Assembly (NCBI RefSeq): GCF_000300975.2
Contig: NZ_AEEC02000002.1
Span: 229,602-293,601 of the forward strand
From: Herbaspirillum frisingense GSF30
GTDB taxonomy: Bacteria; Pseudomonadota; Gammaproteobacteria; Burkholderiales; Burkholderiaceae_D
Length of the DNA: 64,000 nt
Direction of reading: 5' to 3'
Shown: in pieces, positions 36,526 through 45,590 of the stretch
Layout: each line of letters opens with the position of its first letter
Position numbering within the stretch: position 1 is the first letter of the stretch
Made by a program: the position numbers and the translations under genes
The notes under the pieces: generated by a model
What the model was told of the DNA's origin: nothing
The model's input: only the letters and a program-made list of their open reading frames with translations
Database searches by the model: none

Positions 36526-37446
36526 TCAGGCCAGCGCGGGATAGGTAAAGCCGAGGAAGTGCACGGCATTGAGCGCGAAGTGGACCGCGATGGCGGCTTC
36601 GATGCGCCCACTGCGCTGGAAGACGATGGCATAGCCGAGACCGGCCACGCTCGCCAGTGCGGCATAGACCATCCCTCCCCCCAGATGGGCCGCGCCGAAC
36701 AGCACGGCCGACACCACGACGGCCAGCAATTGCCCGCCGCGCAGCGTGTGCAGCGCCAGTTGCAGGCGCTGCTGGATCAGCCCACGGAAGAAGGCTTCTT
36801 CCGCCACCACCGTCAACAACAGGTTGATGGCGAGGAAGGTGGCGGCAAAGGGCGGCCATTTGGCTTCGGGCCGCACCATGCCGAGCAGCCAGCCCGACAG
36901 CATGACCACTACGATGGTAAGCAGGCCCGGCAGCAGTGCGCGGCGCAGCGCGGCCTGCCATTGCTTGCGTGCATGGCAACGCGGCGCCAGCAGCGCCAGC
37001 AGCAACAGCCCGGCAACACCCTTGTCGAAATTCGCATACAGCATGAAGGGCAGCGCGTCCGGCGTGATGGCCTGGCGCGGCAGGACCAGCGGATTGAGAA
37101 AGCCCGGCCAGCGATGCATGGCCAGCAGCAGGCTCAGCACGATGACCGGGAGCAGCCACATGCCGGCCGGCCATGCGCGTTGTGCATGGCATGCATGGGC
37201 CGCCCGCCACGCGCTCACGCCCAGCAGCAGCAAGCCGAGCACGCCGACCATGTTGACCTGCCCGTTGAGCAGGGCCGCGACCATGGCCAGCATCAGCAAG
37301 AGCAGCCAGGGCGGCAGCCGCATCGGGCCACGCAGGGGCAGCGCAGGAAGCCAGACGGTGCAGATGGCCAGCATCAGCAGCAGGGTGGCGGTGAGAGATG
37401 GTAGCGATGGCTGCGAGGGCAACGAAAGCAACGAGAAGGCGGACAT
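36526..37446 (-). CDS. CPBP-family intramembrane metalloprotease
   Basis: 306-residue polytopic membrane protein with about eight hydrophobic segments. The CPBP/Abi motif EEAFFRGLIQQRL supplies the EExxxR glutamates, and the second motif (LFGAAHLGGG, FALNAVHFLG) carries the His residues expected to bind zinc. The family processes prenylated proteins in eukaryotes and has varied roles in bacteria, including immunity to peptides. No partner peptide gene is seen beside it. Confidence 0.85.
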   Translation of the reverse strand: MSAFSLLSLPSQPSLPSLTATLLLMLAICTVWLPALPLRGPMRLPPWLLLLMLAMVAALLNGQVNMVGVLGLLLLGVSAWRAAHACHAQRAWPAGMWLLPVIVLSLLLAMHRWPGFLNPLVLPRQAITPDALPFMLYANFDKGVAGLLLLALLAPRCHARKQWQAALRRALLPGLLTIVVVMLSGWLLGMVRPEAKWPPFAATFLAINLLLTVVAEEAFFRGLIQQRLQLALHTLRGGQLLAVVVSAVLFGAAHLGGGMVYAALASVAGLGYAIVFQRSGRIEAAIAVHFALNAVHFLGFTYPALA

Positions 37447-37607
37447 TGGCGGCTACGACAGATGTCGGATTGACGGGAGCGGTGTTTTACCATGATGGGC
37501 GACCTTGAAGTGGCGCAGGCGCATCATTTCATGAAAACATTGCGCAATTTCGGTCAGGATTTCGCCTGCCGATTCTTGCACAGTACGTCCCGTGAACCGA
37601 GGACAAG

Positions 37608-38474
37608 ATGAGTGACGCCCGCAGAAAATCCTATGTAGCCCGTTTCGAACGGGTACTCGACCATATCGAACGTCATCTCGACGATGCGCTCGATGTCGAC
37701 CGCCTGGCCGGCGTCGCCCATTTTTCGCGGTTCCATTTCCAGCGGCAGTTTGCCGACTTCGTCGGTGTCGGGGTGGCTCGCTACATCCTGCTCATGCGTC
37801 TGAAACGGGCCAGCCTGCAACTGGCGTTCCGGCACGAGAGCAGGATCATCGAGATCGCCCTGCAGGCCGGTTTTGAAAATCCGGAATCCTTTACCCGCGC
37901 TTTCAGGAGCGCCTTCGGACAAGCGCCTTCGCAGTTCCGGCGTGCGCCCGACTGGCCGGCCTGGAACGAGCGTTATGTGTTCCGTATCCCTGAAAGGAAA
38001 GTGGACGTGCAAGTCGATATCGTCATAGTAGAACCCGTTCGCATCGCCGTGCTGGAGCATCGCGGTCCGGTGCCCAATCTCAACGCCACGGTGGCGCGTT
38101 TCATCGAATGGCGCAAGTCATCAGGCCTGTCGCCAGTGGAGCGCTGCCGCACCTTTGGCCTGGCCTGGGACAATCCGGATACCACGCCGCCGGAGCAATT
38201 CCGTTTCGATATCTGCGGAGAAATCGAGAGCGCCCTGCCGGACAATCCGCAAGGTCTGGTGGAGAAGCTGATTCCGGGTGGGCGCTGCGCCCGGGTGCGG
38301 CATGCGGGCGCGCACGAACGCCTGGCCGAGAGCATCTATCCGCTCTATCGTCAGTGGCTGCCGGGCAGTGGGGAGGAATTGCGTGATTTTCCGCTGTACT
38401 TCCACTACCTCAATCTGCTGCCGGATACGCCGCCGGGCGAGCTGCTGACCGATATCTATCTGCCGCTGAAGTAG
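37608..38474 (+). CDS. AraC regulator with GyrI-like effector domain
   Basis: 288-residue protein: N-terminal double AraC helix-turn-helix (HLDDALDVDRLAGVAHFSRFHFQRQFADFVGVGVARYILLMRLKRASLQLA, residues about 17-110), followed by a GyrI/SbmC-like ligand-binding domain (VQVDIVIVEPVRIAVLEHRGPVPNLNATVARFIEW, about 130-288). Proteins of this Rob/GyrI type often sense hydrophobic drugs. GAGGAC precedes the ATG. Its stop codon lies inside an 11-base tandem repeat. Confidence 0.9.
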   Translation: MSDARRKSYVARFERVLDHIERHLDDALDVDRLAGVAHFSRFHFQRQFADFVGVGVARYILLMRLKRASLQLAFRHESRIIEIALQAGFENPESFTRAFRSAFGQAPSQFRRAPDWPAWNERYVFRIPERKVDVQVDIVIVEPVRIAVLEHRGPVPNLNATVARFIEWRKSSGLSPVERCRTFGLAWDNPDTTPPEQFRFDICGEIESALPDNPQGLVEKLIPGGRCARVRHAGAHERLAESIYPLYRQWLPGSGEELRDFPLYFHYLNLLPDTPPGELLTDIYLPLK

Positions 38475-38532
38475 CGCTGGAGGAATGCTGAAGTAACGTT
38501 GACGTAACGTTGAAGCAACGCTGAAGGAAGGG
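38467..38532. repeat. Degenerate 11-bp tandem repeat, six units
   Basis: Six consecutive 11-base units starting TGA/TGG: TGAAGTAGCGC, TGGAGGAATGC, TGAAGTAACGT, TGACGTAACGT, TGAAGCAACGC, TGAAGGAAGGG. The first unit includes the last Lys codon and stop of the AraC/GyrI gene; the rest are intergenic. Confidence 0.65.
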
Positions 38533-38541
38533 CAGGGAGCT

Positions 38542-38973
38542 TCAGGCCACCAGGGCCTGCGAAAAATGCGCGACCTGGTGCGCCGGCACCAGCAGAGGGA
38601 TGAAGGAGGCGTCGTTCATGGCCAGCCAATAGGGCAGGTGCGGGCTGGCATCGAACCCGTAGTTGCTGCCGTCGAGCTGCCAGAAGCGTGGCACTGCCAG
38701 CGGCGGGCGCACCGTGTTCTTGAGCTGGTCCAGGCTGGCCAGGCGCTGTGCGCAGGGCTGGAAGCTGGACAGGGCAGCGCGTTCCCCGCTGGCGGCGAAG
38801 CCGGCCGTGGCGAACCATTCCAATACCTTGCGCGGGCTGGCGTTGAGGCTGGCCCAGTCATGGGTGGCGCCGCCGCGCGCCGTGACGAGGCGGGCGCCGC
38901 CGCTGACGTACAACTCGACCATGCCTAGCAGGGCGGCGGGAACGGGGACACGGACTTTGGTAAAGGGCATCAT
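38542..38973 (-). CDS. Hypothetical protein
   Basis: 143-residue soluble-looking protein without signal peptide or membrane segment. AAGGAAG precedes the start (MMPFTKVRVPVPAALLG). Visible features are VELYVSGGARLVTARGG near the N-terminus and a Trp/Tyr/Phe-rich C-terminal half (FWQLDGSNYGFDASPHLPYWLAM). No family is recognised, and the neighbours give no hint. Codon pattern and start site support it as a real gene. Confidence 0.6.
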   Translation of the reverse strand: MMPFTKVRVPVPAALLGMVELYVSGGARLVTARGGATHDWASLNASPRKVLEWFATAGFAASGERAALSSFQPCAQRLASLDQLKNTVRPPLAVPRFWQLDGSNYGFDASPHLPYWLAMNDASFIPLLVPAHQVAHFSQALVA

Positions 38974-39179
38974 GGGCAGGGACTTCCTTGGAATGGAGGA
39001 TCAACTGTTGCCAGTCTAGCCAGTCCATCGTGATTCGCCGATAGGGGAAATCCTGACAGCTTGCTGTCAGCTTCGCGCGGGGCGTCAGGAATTTCCCGAT
39101 GCCCGCGGCGGCAATGCTCCTGTACAACGGTAGCTGGCAGTCTGCCCTTGCTCCAGTTGTTTCACAGGATGTCCCAAGA

Positions 39180-39704
39180 ATGAATTTCCCCAGTATCGTG
39201 ATGATCGATCCCAGCCAGGAAGCCGTGGAGCTGGCCCGTTTCGCGCTGTGGCGCTCGGGTCTGCATTGCGCCTTTCGCAGTTGCCCCGATGCGGCCAGCG
39301 CCCGGCGTTGCCTGCTGCAGGGACGGCGTAGCGGCGATGGCGTGGCGCCTTGTCTGATCCTGCTGGAGTCCGACATGGGGTGCTACGACGGTCTGGAGCT
39401 GTTGCGCGAGTTGCGCGCCAGCAAGCATCTGGCGCAGGCGCCGGTGGTGGTGTTTCCCTCGCGGGACATGGAGGGCGAGCAGGCAGCACTGGCGGCCGGT
39501 GCCAGTCAATACCAGCCCAAGCCAGTCGACGGCGAGCACTATGCGCGTTGCGTGGTGGAGATGGTGGAGCGCTGGTGCGATGCCCTGGCGGCGAGGGAAC
39601 CGGTACCGGCCAAGGTGATGGCATCGGTCCTGGGAGGTGCCGAGGCGCACCCGGCACGGCGGCGTGATGATCCGGCCAGACCGGAGGATGAGACCTCGCA
39701 TTGA
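39180..39704 (+). CDS. Receiver-domain protein with Glu at the phosphorylation site
   Basis: 174-residue single receiver domain (about 1-130) with a disordered, Arg/Asp-rich tail and no output domain. Strand 1 reads SIVMIDPS with a single acidic residue. The position of the phosphorylated Asp reads LILLESDMGCYDG, so Glu63 replaces Asp. The Lys of the conserved KP is kept (YQPKPVD, Lys114). It is probably a phosphorylation-independent, always-on pseudo-receiver. No histidine kinase is adjacent. Confidence 0.78.
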   Translation: MNFPSIVMIDPSQEAVELARFALWRSGLHCAFRSCPDAASARRCLLQGRRSGDGVAPCLILLESDMGCYDGLELLRELRASKHLAQAPVVVFPSRDMEGEQAALAAGASQYQPKPVDGEHYARCVVEMVERWCDALAAREPVPAKVMASVLGGAEAHPARRRDDPARPEDETSH

Positions 39705-39789
39705 GTGCCGGCAGATCGCTGCCGACGCTGGAAAGAACGAAAGGGCCGGGCGGTCCTTTTTTCATTGCTACGCCGGCCCCGCAGGCGGT

Positions 39790-40269
39790 TCAGCGGCGGG
39801 TCTTGATCTTGGGCGTGGGCAACGCCGTCTTGTACTTGATCTGCTTGAGGGCAAAGCTGGAACGGATATTCTTGATGCCGGGAATCTTGGTCAGGTGATC
39901 GACGATGAAATGTTCCAGCGTCAGCAGGTCGGGCACCACGATGCGCAGCAGGTAATCCTCGTCGCCGGTCATCAGGTACACTTCCATGACCTCATCGAAG
40001 GCACTCACGGCCGTCTCGAACTGGGCCAGTGCTTCGGCGCCCTGGCGCTCCAGGATCACCTTGACGAAGACGTTGACCTTCAGGCCCAGCAGGTGCGGAT
40101 CGGCCAGCGCCACGTAGCGCGAGATGATGCCTTCGGTTTCCAGCCGCTTCACACGGGCCAGGGTCGGTGAGGGCGAAAGGTTGATACGGCTGGCGAGCTC
40201 CAGATTGCTGATCGAACTGTTCTCCTGAAGGATGTTCAGGATGCGCAAATCGGTGGTATCTAGTTCCAT
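39790..40269 (-). CDS. Lrp/AsnC-family regulator
   Basis: 159-residue Lrp-type regulator: HTH LDTTDLRILNILQENSSISNLELASRINLSPSPTLARVKRLETEGII, then the RAM ligand-binding domain (VNVFVKVILERQGAEALAQFETAVSAFDEVMEVYLMTGDEDYLLRIVV). It is divergent from the aceE-type gene. In Pseudomonas putida an Lrp-type gene, mdeR, sits beside mdeB, an E1-like 2-oxoacid dehydrogenase, which is a suggestive parallel. Confidence 0.9.
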   Translation of the reverse strand: MELDTTDLRILNILQENSSISNLELASRINLSPSPTLARVKRLETEGIISRYVALADPHLLGLKVNVFVKVILERQGAEALAQFETAVSAFDEVMEVYLMTGDEDYLLRIVVPDLLTLEHFIVDHLTKIPGIKNIRSSFALKQIKYKTALPTPKIKTRR

Positions 40270-40582
40270 TATCGAAATTAAATTCTGTCGGTTTCAGTTT
40301 TGCAGCACTGGATGCTGAATATTGTACGGCAACTTCCTGTTTTAAGTGACTCATGCCGGGCCATCCGGCGTATCGTAGTCCGGTAGTTCATCTCGCAAGC
40401 TAGCCCCTACCACCAAGACAAGACCGAAAAGGCGTCGGGCGCGGGGAGACCGATGGCGCGGCCTGTGTTTTACCGGCTTTTCGTCTCTTTGCATAGCAGC
40501 GATTGCAGCGGCAGCAGGTTTTATGCCGACCCGCGCTGCGCCAGCCTCGGCGTGCGACCAGACAGGAGATCAGGAAGTGGAC
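40270..40582. other. Divergent promoter region between Lrp and aceE genes
   Basis: No gene in 313 bases. The Lrp-proximal 60 bases are AT-rich, and CAGCA-N5-TGCTG (40303-40317) is a small inverted repeat. The aceE site AGGAAG lies just before 40583. Nothing else is supported. Confidence 0.5.
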
Positions 40583-43264
40583 ATGTCCCGCCCCAGTGAC
40601 AGCGATATCGCCCGTGATATCGACCTCGATGCCCAGGAAACCCAGGAGTGGCTGCAGGCGCTGCAAAGCGTGCTGGCCGAGGCCGGACCGGAGCGTGCGC
40701 GCTTCCTGCTCTCGCGCCTGTCGGCGGCGGCCCAGCAGTGGGGCGTGAACTGGCGCGATGCGCGCAATACCCCTTACGTGAATACCATCCGCCCCGAGCA
40801 GGAGCCGCCTTTCCCCGGTGGTTCGGACGCCCAGGCCATCGAGGAACGCATCGCCAGCATCATGCGCTGGAATGCGCTGGCCATGGTGGTGCGCGCCAAT
40901 CGTGCCTATGGCGAGCTGGGCGGGCATATTGCCAGCTTTGCCTCGGCGGCGGACCTGTTCGAGGTCGGCTTCAATCATTTCTTCCGTGCCCGCGATGACA
41001 AGTTCGCCGGTGACGTGGTCTATTTCCAGCCGCACTCGGCGCCCGGCATCTATGCCCGCGCTTTCCTGGAAGGCGCCTTGAGCGAAGAGGACCTGGCCTA
41101 TTACCGCCGGGAGATCGAGGCCAAGCGCGTCGGACGCCAGGGATTGTCGTCCTACCCGCATCCCTGGCTGATGCCACAGTTCTGGCAATTCCCGACCGGC
41201 TCCATGGGCATCGGTCCCATCAATGCGATCTACCAGGCGCGCTTCCTGCGTTACATGGAACATCGCGGCCTGTTGCAGGATCAGGGCCGCAAGGTGTGGG
41301 GGGTGTTCGGCGATGGCGAGATGGACGAGCCCGAATCGCTGGCGGCGCTCTCGCTGGCCTCGCGCGAGAAGCTGGACAACCTGATCTTCGTGGTCAACTG
41401 CAACCTGCAGCGCCTGGATGGTCCGGTGCGCGGAAACGGTCACATCGTCGATGAGCTGGAGACCCTGTTTGCCGGTGCCGGCTGGAACGTCATCAAGCTG
41501 CTGTGGGGCTCGGACTGGGATGGCCTGTTCGCCCGCGACCGCGACGGTGAGTTGGTGGATGCCCTGAACCGCACGGTGGACGGTCAATTGCAGACCTTCG
41601 CCGCCAACGATGGCGCCTTCAACCGCCAGCATTTCTTCGGCCAGACACCGGGCACCCGCGCTATTGGCGCCACGCTCACCGATGAGGAAATCAACCGCCT
41701 GCGTCGGGGCGGGCACGACATGAAGAAGATCTTCTCGGCCTACCAGGCGGCGGCCCAGCATCGCGGCCAGCCGACGGTGATCCTGGCCCAGACCAAGAAG
41801 GGCTACGGCATGGGCGCGGCCGGTGAAGGCAAGATGACCACCCACCAGCAGAAGAAGCTGGATGAGGAAAGCCTGCTGCAATTCCGTGATCGCTTCAAGT
41901 TGCCGCTGTCGGATCAACAGTGCCGCGAACTGGCCTTCTACAAGCCCGCGCCCGACAGCGCCGAGATGAAGCACCTGCATGCCCGCCGCGCTGCGCTGGG
42001 CGGCTACCTGCCGCGCCGCGATGCCGGCCAGGCGCGCCGCGCGGTGCCGGCCCTGGAAGCGCACAGCAAGTTCGCGCTGGAAGCCGATGGCAAGGAGATG
42101 TCGTCCACCATGGCGCTGGTGCGCCAGCTCGGCAACCTGTTGAAGGACCCGGAGTTCGGCCGCTACGTGGTGCCCATCGTGGCCGACGAGGCGCGTACAT
42201 TCGGCATGGCCAACCTGTTCCGCCAGGTCGGCATCTATTCCTCCCAGGGCCAGCTGTATGAGCCGGAGGACATCGGGTCCATCCTCTACTATCGCGAGGC
42301 CAAGGATGGCCAGATTCTGGAAGAGGGCATCACCGAAGCCGGCGCGATCTCTTCCTGGACGGCCGCCGCGACCGCCTACTCGGTGCATGGCACGCCGATG
42401 CTGCCGTTCTACATCTACTACTCGATGTTCGGTTTCCAGCGCATCGGCGACCTGATCTGGGCAGCGGCGGACCAGCGCGCACGTGGCTTCCTGATCGGCG
42501 CCACGTCGGGGCGCACCACCCTGGGCGGCGAGGGTTTGCAGCATCAGGATGGCAATAGCCTGGTGACGGCCGCTTCGATTCCCAACTGCGTTTCCTATGA
42601 CCCGGCCTATGCCTACGAGCTGGCGGTGATCCTCGACGACGGCATGCGCCGCATGATGGAGCGCGGCGAGGACGTCTTTTACTACATCACCGTCACCAAC
42701 GAGAACGAGGCCCAGCCCAGCCTGCCGCCGGGCGTGCAGGAAGGCATCCTGCGTGGCCTGTACTGCCTGGGTCGCAAGGCGAACGCGCAGGCGCGTCTGT
42801 TGGGTGCCGGCCCCATCCTGAAGGAAGCAGTGGCCGCCGCCGCGTTGCTGCAGCAGCACTGGCAGATCGAGGCCGAGGTATGGAGCGTGACCAGCTATAC
42901 CGAACTGGCGCGTGATGGTGTGGCGGCGCAGCGCAACCAGCGTCTGTCGGGCGCGCACCCGCTGCCGTATGTGACGCAGCAACTGCAGGGTAGCGCAGCA
43001 CCGGTCATCGCGGTGAGCGACTACATCCGTACCCTGCCGGAGAGTATCCGTGCCTTCGTGCCGGCGCAGTATGTGACCTTGGGAACGGATGGCTTTGGCC
43101 GCAGCGATACGCGGGTGAACCTGCGCGACTTCTTCGAGATCGATGCGCGCTGGATCGCCTATACGGCGCTGTGCGCGGTCTGGGGAGAGGATCGTGCGCG
43201 GCTGGAGGATGCAGCGCGTACGCTGGGTATCGATACGGCCAAGCCGCTGTCGAGCACGGTCTGA
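40583..43264 (+). CDS. aceE: Pyruvate dehydrogenase E1-type protein, homodimeric
   Basis: 893-residue thiamine-diphosphate enzyme of the homodimeric AceE family. The ThDP motif GDGEMDEPES through NLIFVVNCNLQRLDGPVRGNG is intact, as are GSMGIGPINAIYQARFLRYMEHRGL and the C-terminal RTTLGGEGLQHQDGNS. Start 40583 has AGGAAG upstream. There is no aceF or lpd beside it, unlike a standard pdh operon, and an Lrp gene is divergent. It could be the main E1 or a specialised 2-oxoacid dehydrogenase of the MdeB type acting on 2-oxobutyrate. A strong terminator follows. Confidence 0.9.
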   Translation: MSRPSDSDIARDIDLDAQETQEWLQALQSVLAEAGPERARFLLSRLSAAAQQWGVNWRDARNTPYVNTIRPEQEPPFPGGSDAQAIEERIASIMRWNALAMVVRANRAYGELGGHIASFASAADLFEVGFNHFFRARDDKFAGDVVYFQPHSAPGIYARAFLEGALSEEDLAYYRREIEAKRVGRQGLSSYPHPWLMPQFWQFPTGSMGIGPINAIYQARFLRYMEHRGLLQDQGRKVWGVFGDGEMDEPESLAALSLASREKLDNLIFVVNCNLQRLDGPVRGNGHIVDELETLFAGAGWNVIKLLWGSDWDGLFARDRDGELVDALNRTVDGQLQTFAANDGAFNRQHFFGQTPGTRAIGATLTDEEINRLRRGGHDMKKIFSAYQAAAQHRGQPTVILAQTKKGYGMGAAGEGKMTTHQQKKLDEESLLQFRDRFKLPLSDQQCRELAFYKPAPDSAEMKHLHARRAALGGYLPRRDAGQARRAVPALEAHSKFALEADGKEMSSTMALVRQLGNLLKDPEFGRYVVPIVADEARTFGMANLFRQVGIYSSQGQLYEPEDIGSILYYREAKDGQILEEGITEAGAISSWTAAATAYSVHGTPMLPFYIYYSMFGFQRIGDLIWAAADQRARGFLIGATSGRTTLGGEGLQHQDGNSLVTAASIPNCVSYDPAYAYELAVILDDGMRRMMERGEDVFYYITVTNENEAQPSLPPGVQEGILRGLYCLGRKANAQARLLGAGPILKEAVAAAALLQQHWQIEAEVWSVTSYTELARDGVAAQRNQRLSGAHPLPYVTQQLQGSAAPVIAVSDYIRTLPESIRAFVPAQYVTLGTDGFGRSDTRVNLRDFFEIDARWIAYTALCAVWGEDRARLEDAARTLGIDTAKPLSSTV

Positions 43265-43349
43265 TGTACAAGTGCCGGGATACATGAAAGGCAGGCCCAG
43301 GGATTGAAAATCCTTCATCTGGCCGCGTCTGGTGTTTGTTATAGTGGAA

Positions 43350-43378
43350 ACCGCCCGTGCATCACGGGCGGTTTTTTT
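43350..43378 (+). terminator. Terminator after aceE
   Basis: ACCGCCCGTG (43350-43359), CAT loop, CACGGGCGGT (43363-43372), then seven T residues. A textbook rho-independent terminator. Confidence 0.92.
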
Positions 43379-43429
43379 ATCCGCCGACGATGCAGGTTCC
43401 GTCCATAAGATCATTGAGGAGTCAACACG

Positions 43430-44188
43430 ATGGCTGCACCCAAACGTATCGCGCTGGTGACCGGCGCAGGCTCCGGCATCGGCCGGCAGATTACCCTGGC
43501 GCTGCTGCGCGAAGGCTATGGCGTGGCCCTGGCCGGACGTCGCCAGGATGCGCTGGAAGAGACCGTCAAACTGGCTGGCGAACACGGTGCAAATGCACTG
43601 GTGGTGGCGACCGACGTGACCGATCCGGCCTCGGTCAAGCACCTGTTCGCACAGACCCGGCAACGCTTCGGCCGGCTCGACATGCTGTTCAACAATGCCG
43701 GCATCTTCGCACCGCCAGTATCGCTGGAGGAGTTGAGCGTGGAGCAGTGGAAGGCAGCGGTGGACATCAACCTGACCGGTGTTTTCCTGTGTACCCAGGA
43801 AGCCTTCCGCGTCATGAAGGAGCAATCCCCGCGTGGTGGCCGCATCATCAATAACGGCTCCATCTCGGCCCATGCGCCGCGTCCGTTCTCGGCCTCCTAT
43901 ACGGCCACCAAGCATGCCATCACGGGCCTGACCAAGGCCACTTCGCTGGATGGTCGCGCCTATGACATCGCCTGCGGCCAGATCGACATCGGCAATGCCT
44001 CCACCGACATGACCACGCTGATGAAGAAAGGCACCTTGCAGGCCGACGGCTCCACCAAGGTCGAACCGACCATGGACGCCGAGCACGTGGCCAAGGCCAT
44101 CCTCTACATGGACAGCCTGCCGCTGGATGCCAATGTGCAGTTCATGACGGTGATGGCGACCAAGATGCCCTATATCGGGCGGGGTTGA
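43430..44188 (+). CDS. Short-chain dehydrogenase/reductase
   Basis: 252-residue classical [11 protein letters not shown] at residues 12-19, [40 protein letters not shown] with the Ser-Tyr-Lys triad. The Arg after strand 2 (LAGRRQDAL) suggests NADP. The C-terminal part ([19 protein letters not shown]) is shared by a group of uncharacterised bacterial SDRs. GAGGAG precedes the start. It is monocistronic between two terminators. The substrate is unknown. Confidence 0.88.
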   Translation: MAAPKRIALVTGAGSGIGRQITLALLREGYGVALAGRRQDALEETVKLAGEHGANALVVATDVTDPASVKHLFAQTRQRFGRLDMLFNNAGIFAPPVSLEELSVEQWKAAVDINLTGVFLCTQEAFRVMKEQSPRGGRIINNGSISAHAPRPFSASYTATKHAITGLTKATSLDGRAYDIACGQIDIGNASTDMTTLMKKGTLQADGSTKVEPTMDAEHVAKAILYMDSLPLDANVQFMTVMATKMPYIGRG

Positions 44189-44208
44189 GCGGTCAGCGCT
44201 TAAGAAAG

Positions 44209-44242
44209 AATGCGCCGTCGGGAAACCCGCGGCGCATTTCTT
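44209..44242. terminator. Shared terminator of SDR gene and ubiX
   Basis: AATGCGCCG (44209-44217) and CGGCGCATT (44230-44238) pair; T-rich on the plus strand after it and A-rich before it, so it can work for both convergent genes. Confidence 0.78.
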
Positions 44243-44266
44243 ATTGACCGTTCTGCTGCCACTCGC

Positions 44267-44869
44267 TCAGTCTGCCTCGCCCTTCATACCCCGCCATTCA
44301 GGGGTGAGCTGCAGCGAAATGCCGAACATGTCCAGCACGCGCCCGAGGGTGTGATCGACCATTTCTTCCATCGAGGCCGGGCGCTGGTAGAAACCGGGCA
44401 GCGGCGGGAAGATCACGCCGCCCATCTCGGTGACGGCGGTCATGTTGCGCAGGTGGGCCAAGTTGAAGGGCGTTTCGCGCACCATCAATACCAGGCGACG
44501 ACGTTCCTTCAGGACTACGTCGGCGGCACGGGTGATGAGGTTGTCGGAGAGACCATGCGCCACGGCGGCCAGGGTTTTCATCGAACAGGGCGCCACCACC
44601 ATGCCGGTGGAGGCGAAGGAGCCGCTGGCGATGCAGGCACCGACGTCGCGCACGTGATGCACCACGTCGGCCAGGGCTTCGACGTCCTTGCGCCGCATGT
44701 CCAGTTCCTGGTGCAGATTGAGCACGCCGGCTTCGGAAATCATCAGATGGGTTTCCACCTGACCATGCTTGCGCAGATGCTGCAGCAGGCGCACGCCATA
44801 GATCGCGCCGGTCGCACCGGTGATGGCGACGATCAGGCGCTGGCGTGGCGGACTGGAAGTGGAACTCAC
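44267..44869 (-). CDS. ubiX: Flavin prenyltransferase UbiX
   Basis: 200-residue flavoprotein that makes prenylated FMN, the cofactor of UbiD-type decarboxylases. It shows ITGATGAIYGVRLL at the N-terminus, SGSFASTGMVVAPCSMKTLAAVAHGLSDNLITRAADVVLKERR (typical UbiX/Pad1) and ETPFNLAHLRNMTAVTEMGGVIFPP. Besides ubiquinone synthesis, such enzymes can support decarboxylation of aromatic acids. No ubiD lies in the window. Confidence 0.94.
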   Translation of the reverse strand: MSSTSSPPRQRLIVAITGATGAIYGVRLLQHLRKHGQVETHLMISEAGVLNLHQELDMRRKDVEALADVVHHVRDVGACIASGSFASTGMVVAPCSMKTLAAVAHGLSDNLITRAADVVLKERRRLVLMVRETPFNLAHLRNMTAVTEMGGVIFPPLPGFYQRPASMEEMVDHTLGRVLDMFGISLQLTPEWRGMKGEAD

Positions 44870-44904
44870 GAGAGAAACCTGAGCAGGGTGGCGATGCGCC
44901 GGGT

Positions 44905-45216
44905 TTAGCCCTTGATCAGGGTCTGCAGTTCGCCCGAGGCGTACATTTCGCTCATGATGTCCGAGCCGCCGACGAATTCACCCTTCACGTACAGCTGGGG
45001 AATGGTTGGCCAGTTCGAATATTCCTTGATGCCCTGACGCACATCGGCGCTTTCCAGCACATTGACGGTGACGATGTTCTCGGCGCCGCTGGCCTTGAGC
45101 AGCTGGATGGCCTTGCCGGAGAAGCCGCATTGCGGGAACTGGGCGGTTCCCTTCATGAACAGCACGACAGGGTTTTGGGTCACGGTTTCTTTGATCCAGG
45201 ATTGGACGTCGCTCAT
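44905..45216 (-). CDS. grxD: Monothiol glutaredoxin Grx4
   Basis: 103-residue monothiol glutaredoxin with the CGFS active site in FPQCGFSGKAIQLL, the glutathione-binding WPTIPQLYVKGEFVGGSDI, and the expected length. It takes part in iron-sulfur cluster transfer together with BolA-type proteins. It lies 35 bases upstream of ubiX on the same strand, probably co-transcribed. Confidence 0.95.
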   Translation of the reverse strand: MSDVQSWIKETVTQNPVVLFMKGTAQFPQCGFSGKAIQLLKASGAENIVTVNVLESADVRQGIKEYSNWPTIPQLYVKGEFVGGSDIMSEMYASGELQTLIKG

Positions 45217-45490
45217 GGCTATGCCTTTAAAAATGGGATTGCCGACATTATAGGGAAAAGCCGCCGCGCGCGTTGAAGTCGGCAGGGTTGCGGCGTGGTT
45301 GGGATGTTATCCGAGATTGCTTGATGGAAATCATTTATACGATTTCCGCTTTGAACCTTGTCATCAAGATGAGGGCGGGAGGACCCCCTTCAAGTCTCAT
45401 TGCAAGCCGCGTCGGGAGAACAGCGGCGGTGACGGACACGGGATCACTGTTTGCCTCAGGAAATGAAACCGGCCCCGGCGCCGCAAAATG
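45217..45490. other. Intergenic region upstream of grxD
   Basis: No gene is supported between grxD and the hpf terminator. The short reading frames here lack ribosome-binding sites. No repeat or RNA is recognised. Confidence 0.45.
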
Positions 45491-45514
45491 AAAAAGGGCG
45501 CTTGCGCGCCCCTT
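45491..45514 (-). terminator. Terminator after hpf
   Basis: On the minus strand AAGGGGCGC, GCAA loop and GCGCCCTT are followed by a T-run (45495 to 45491). It ends the kds-lpt-rpoN-hpf unit. Confidence 0.85.
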
Positions 45515-45590
45515 CCTCATGAGATTCCCACCTTATGCGTCACGCTGTCGTTGCGCAACTGCCGGCAGGAATGGTCCTTGGGTCCTTGTC

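Noticed and set aside
39180..39704. Normal phosphorylated response regulator
   Set aside because: The phospho-acceptor position is Glu and the output domain is missing.
40400..44086. A 1228-codon open frame on the minus strand
   Set aside because: It runs exactly antisense to the aceE-type and SDR genes, whose active-site motifs are intact; its translation has no recognisable domain and is His/Gln/Arg-rich, as antisense frames in GC-rich genes are.
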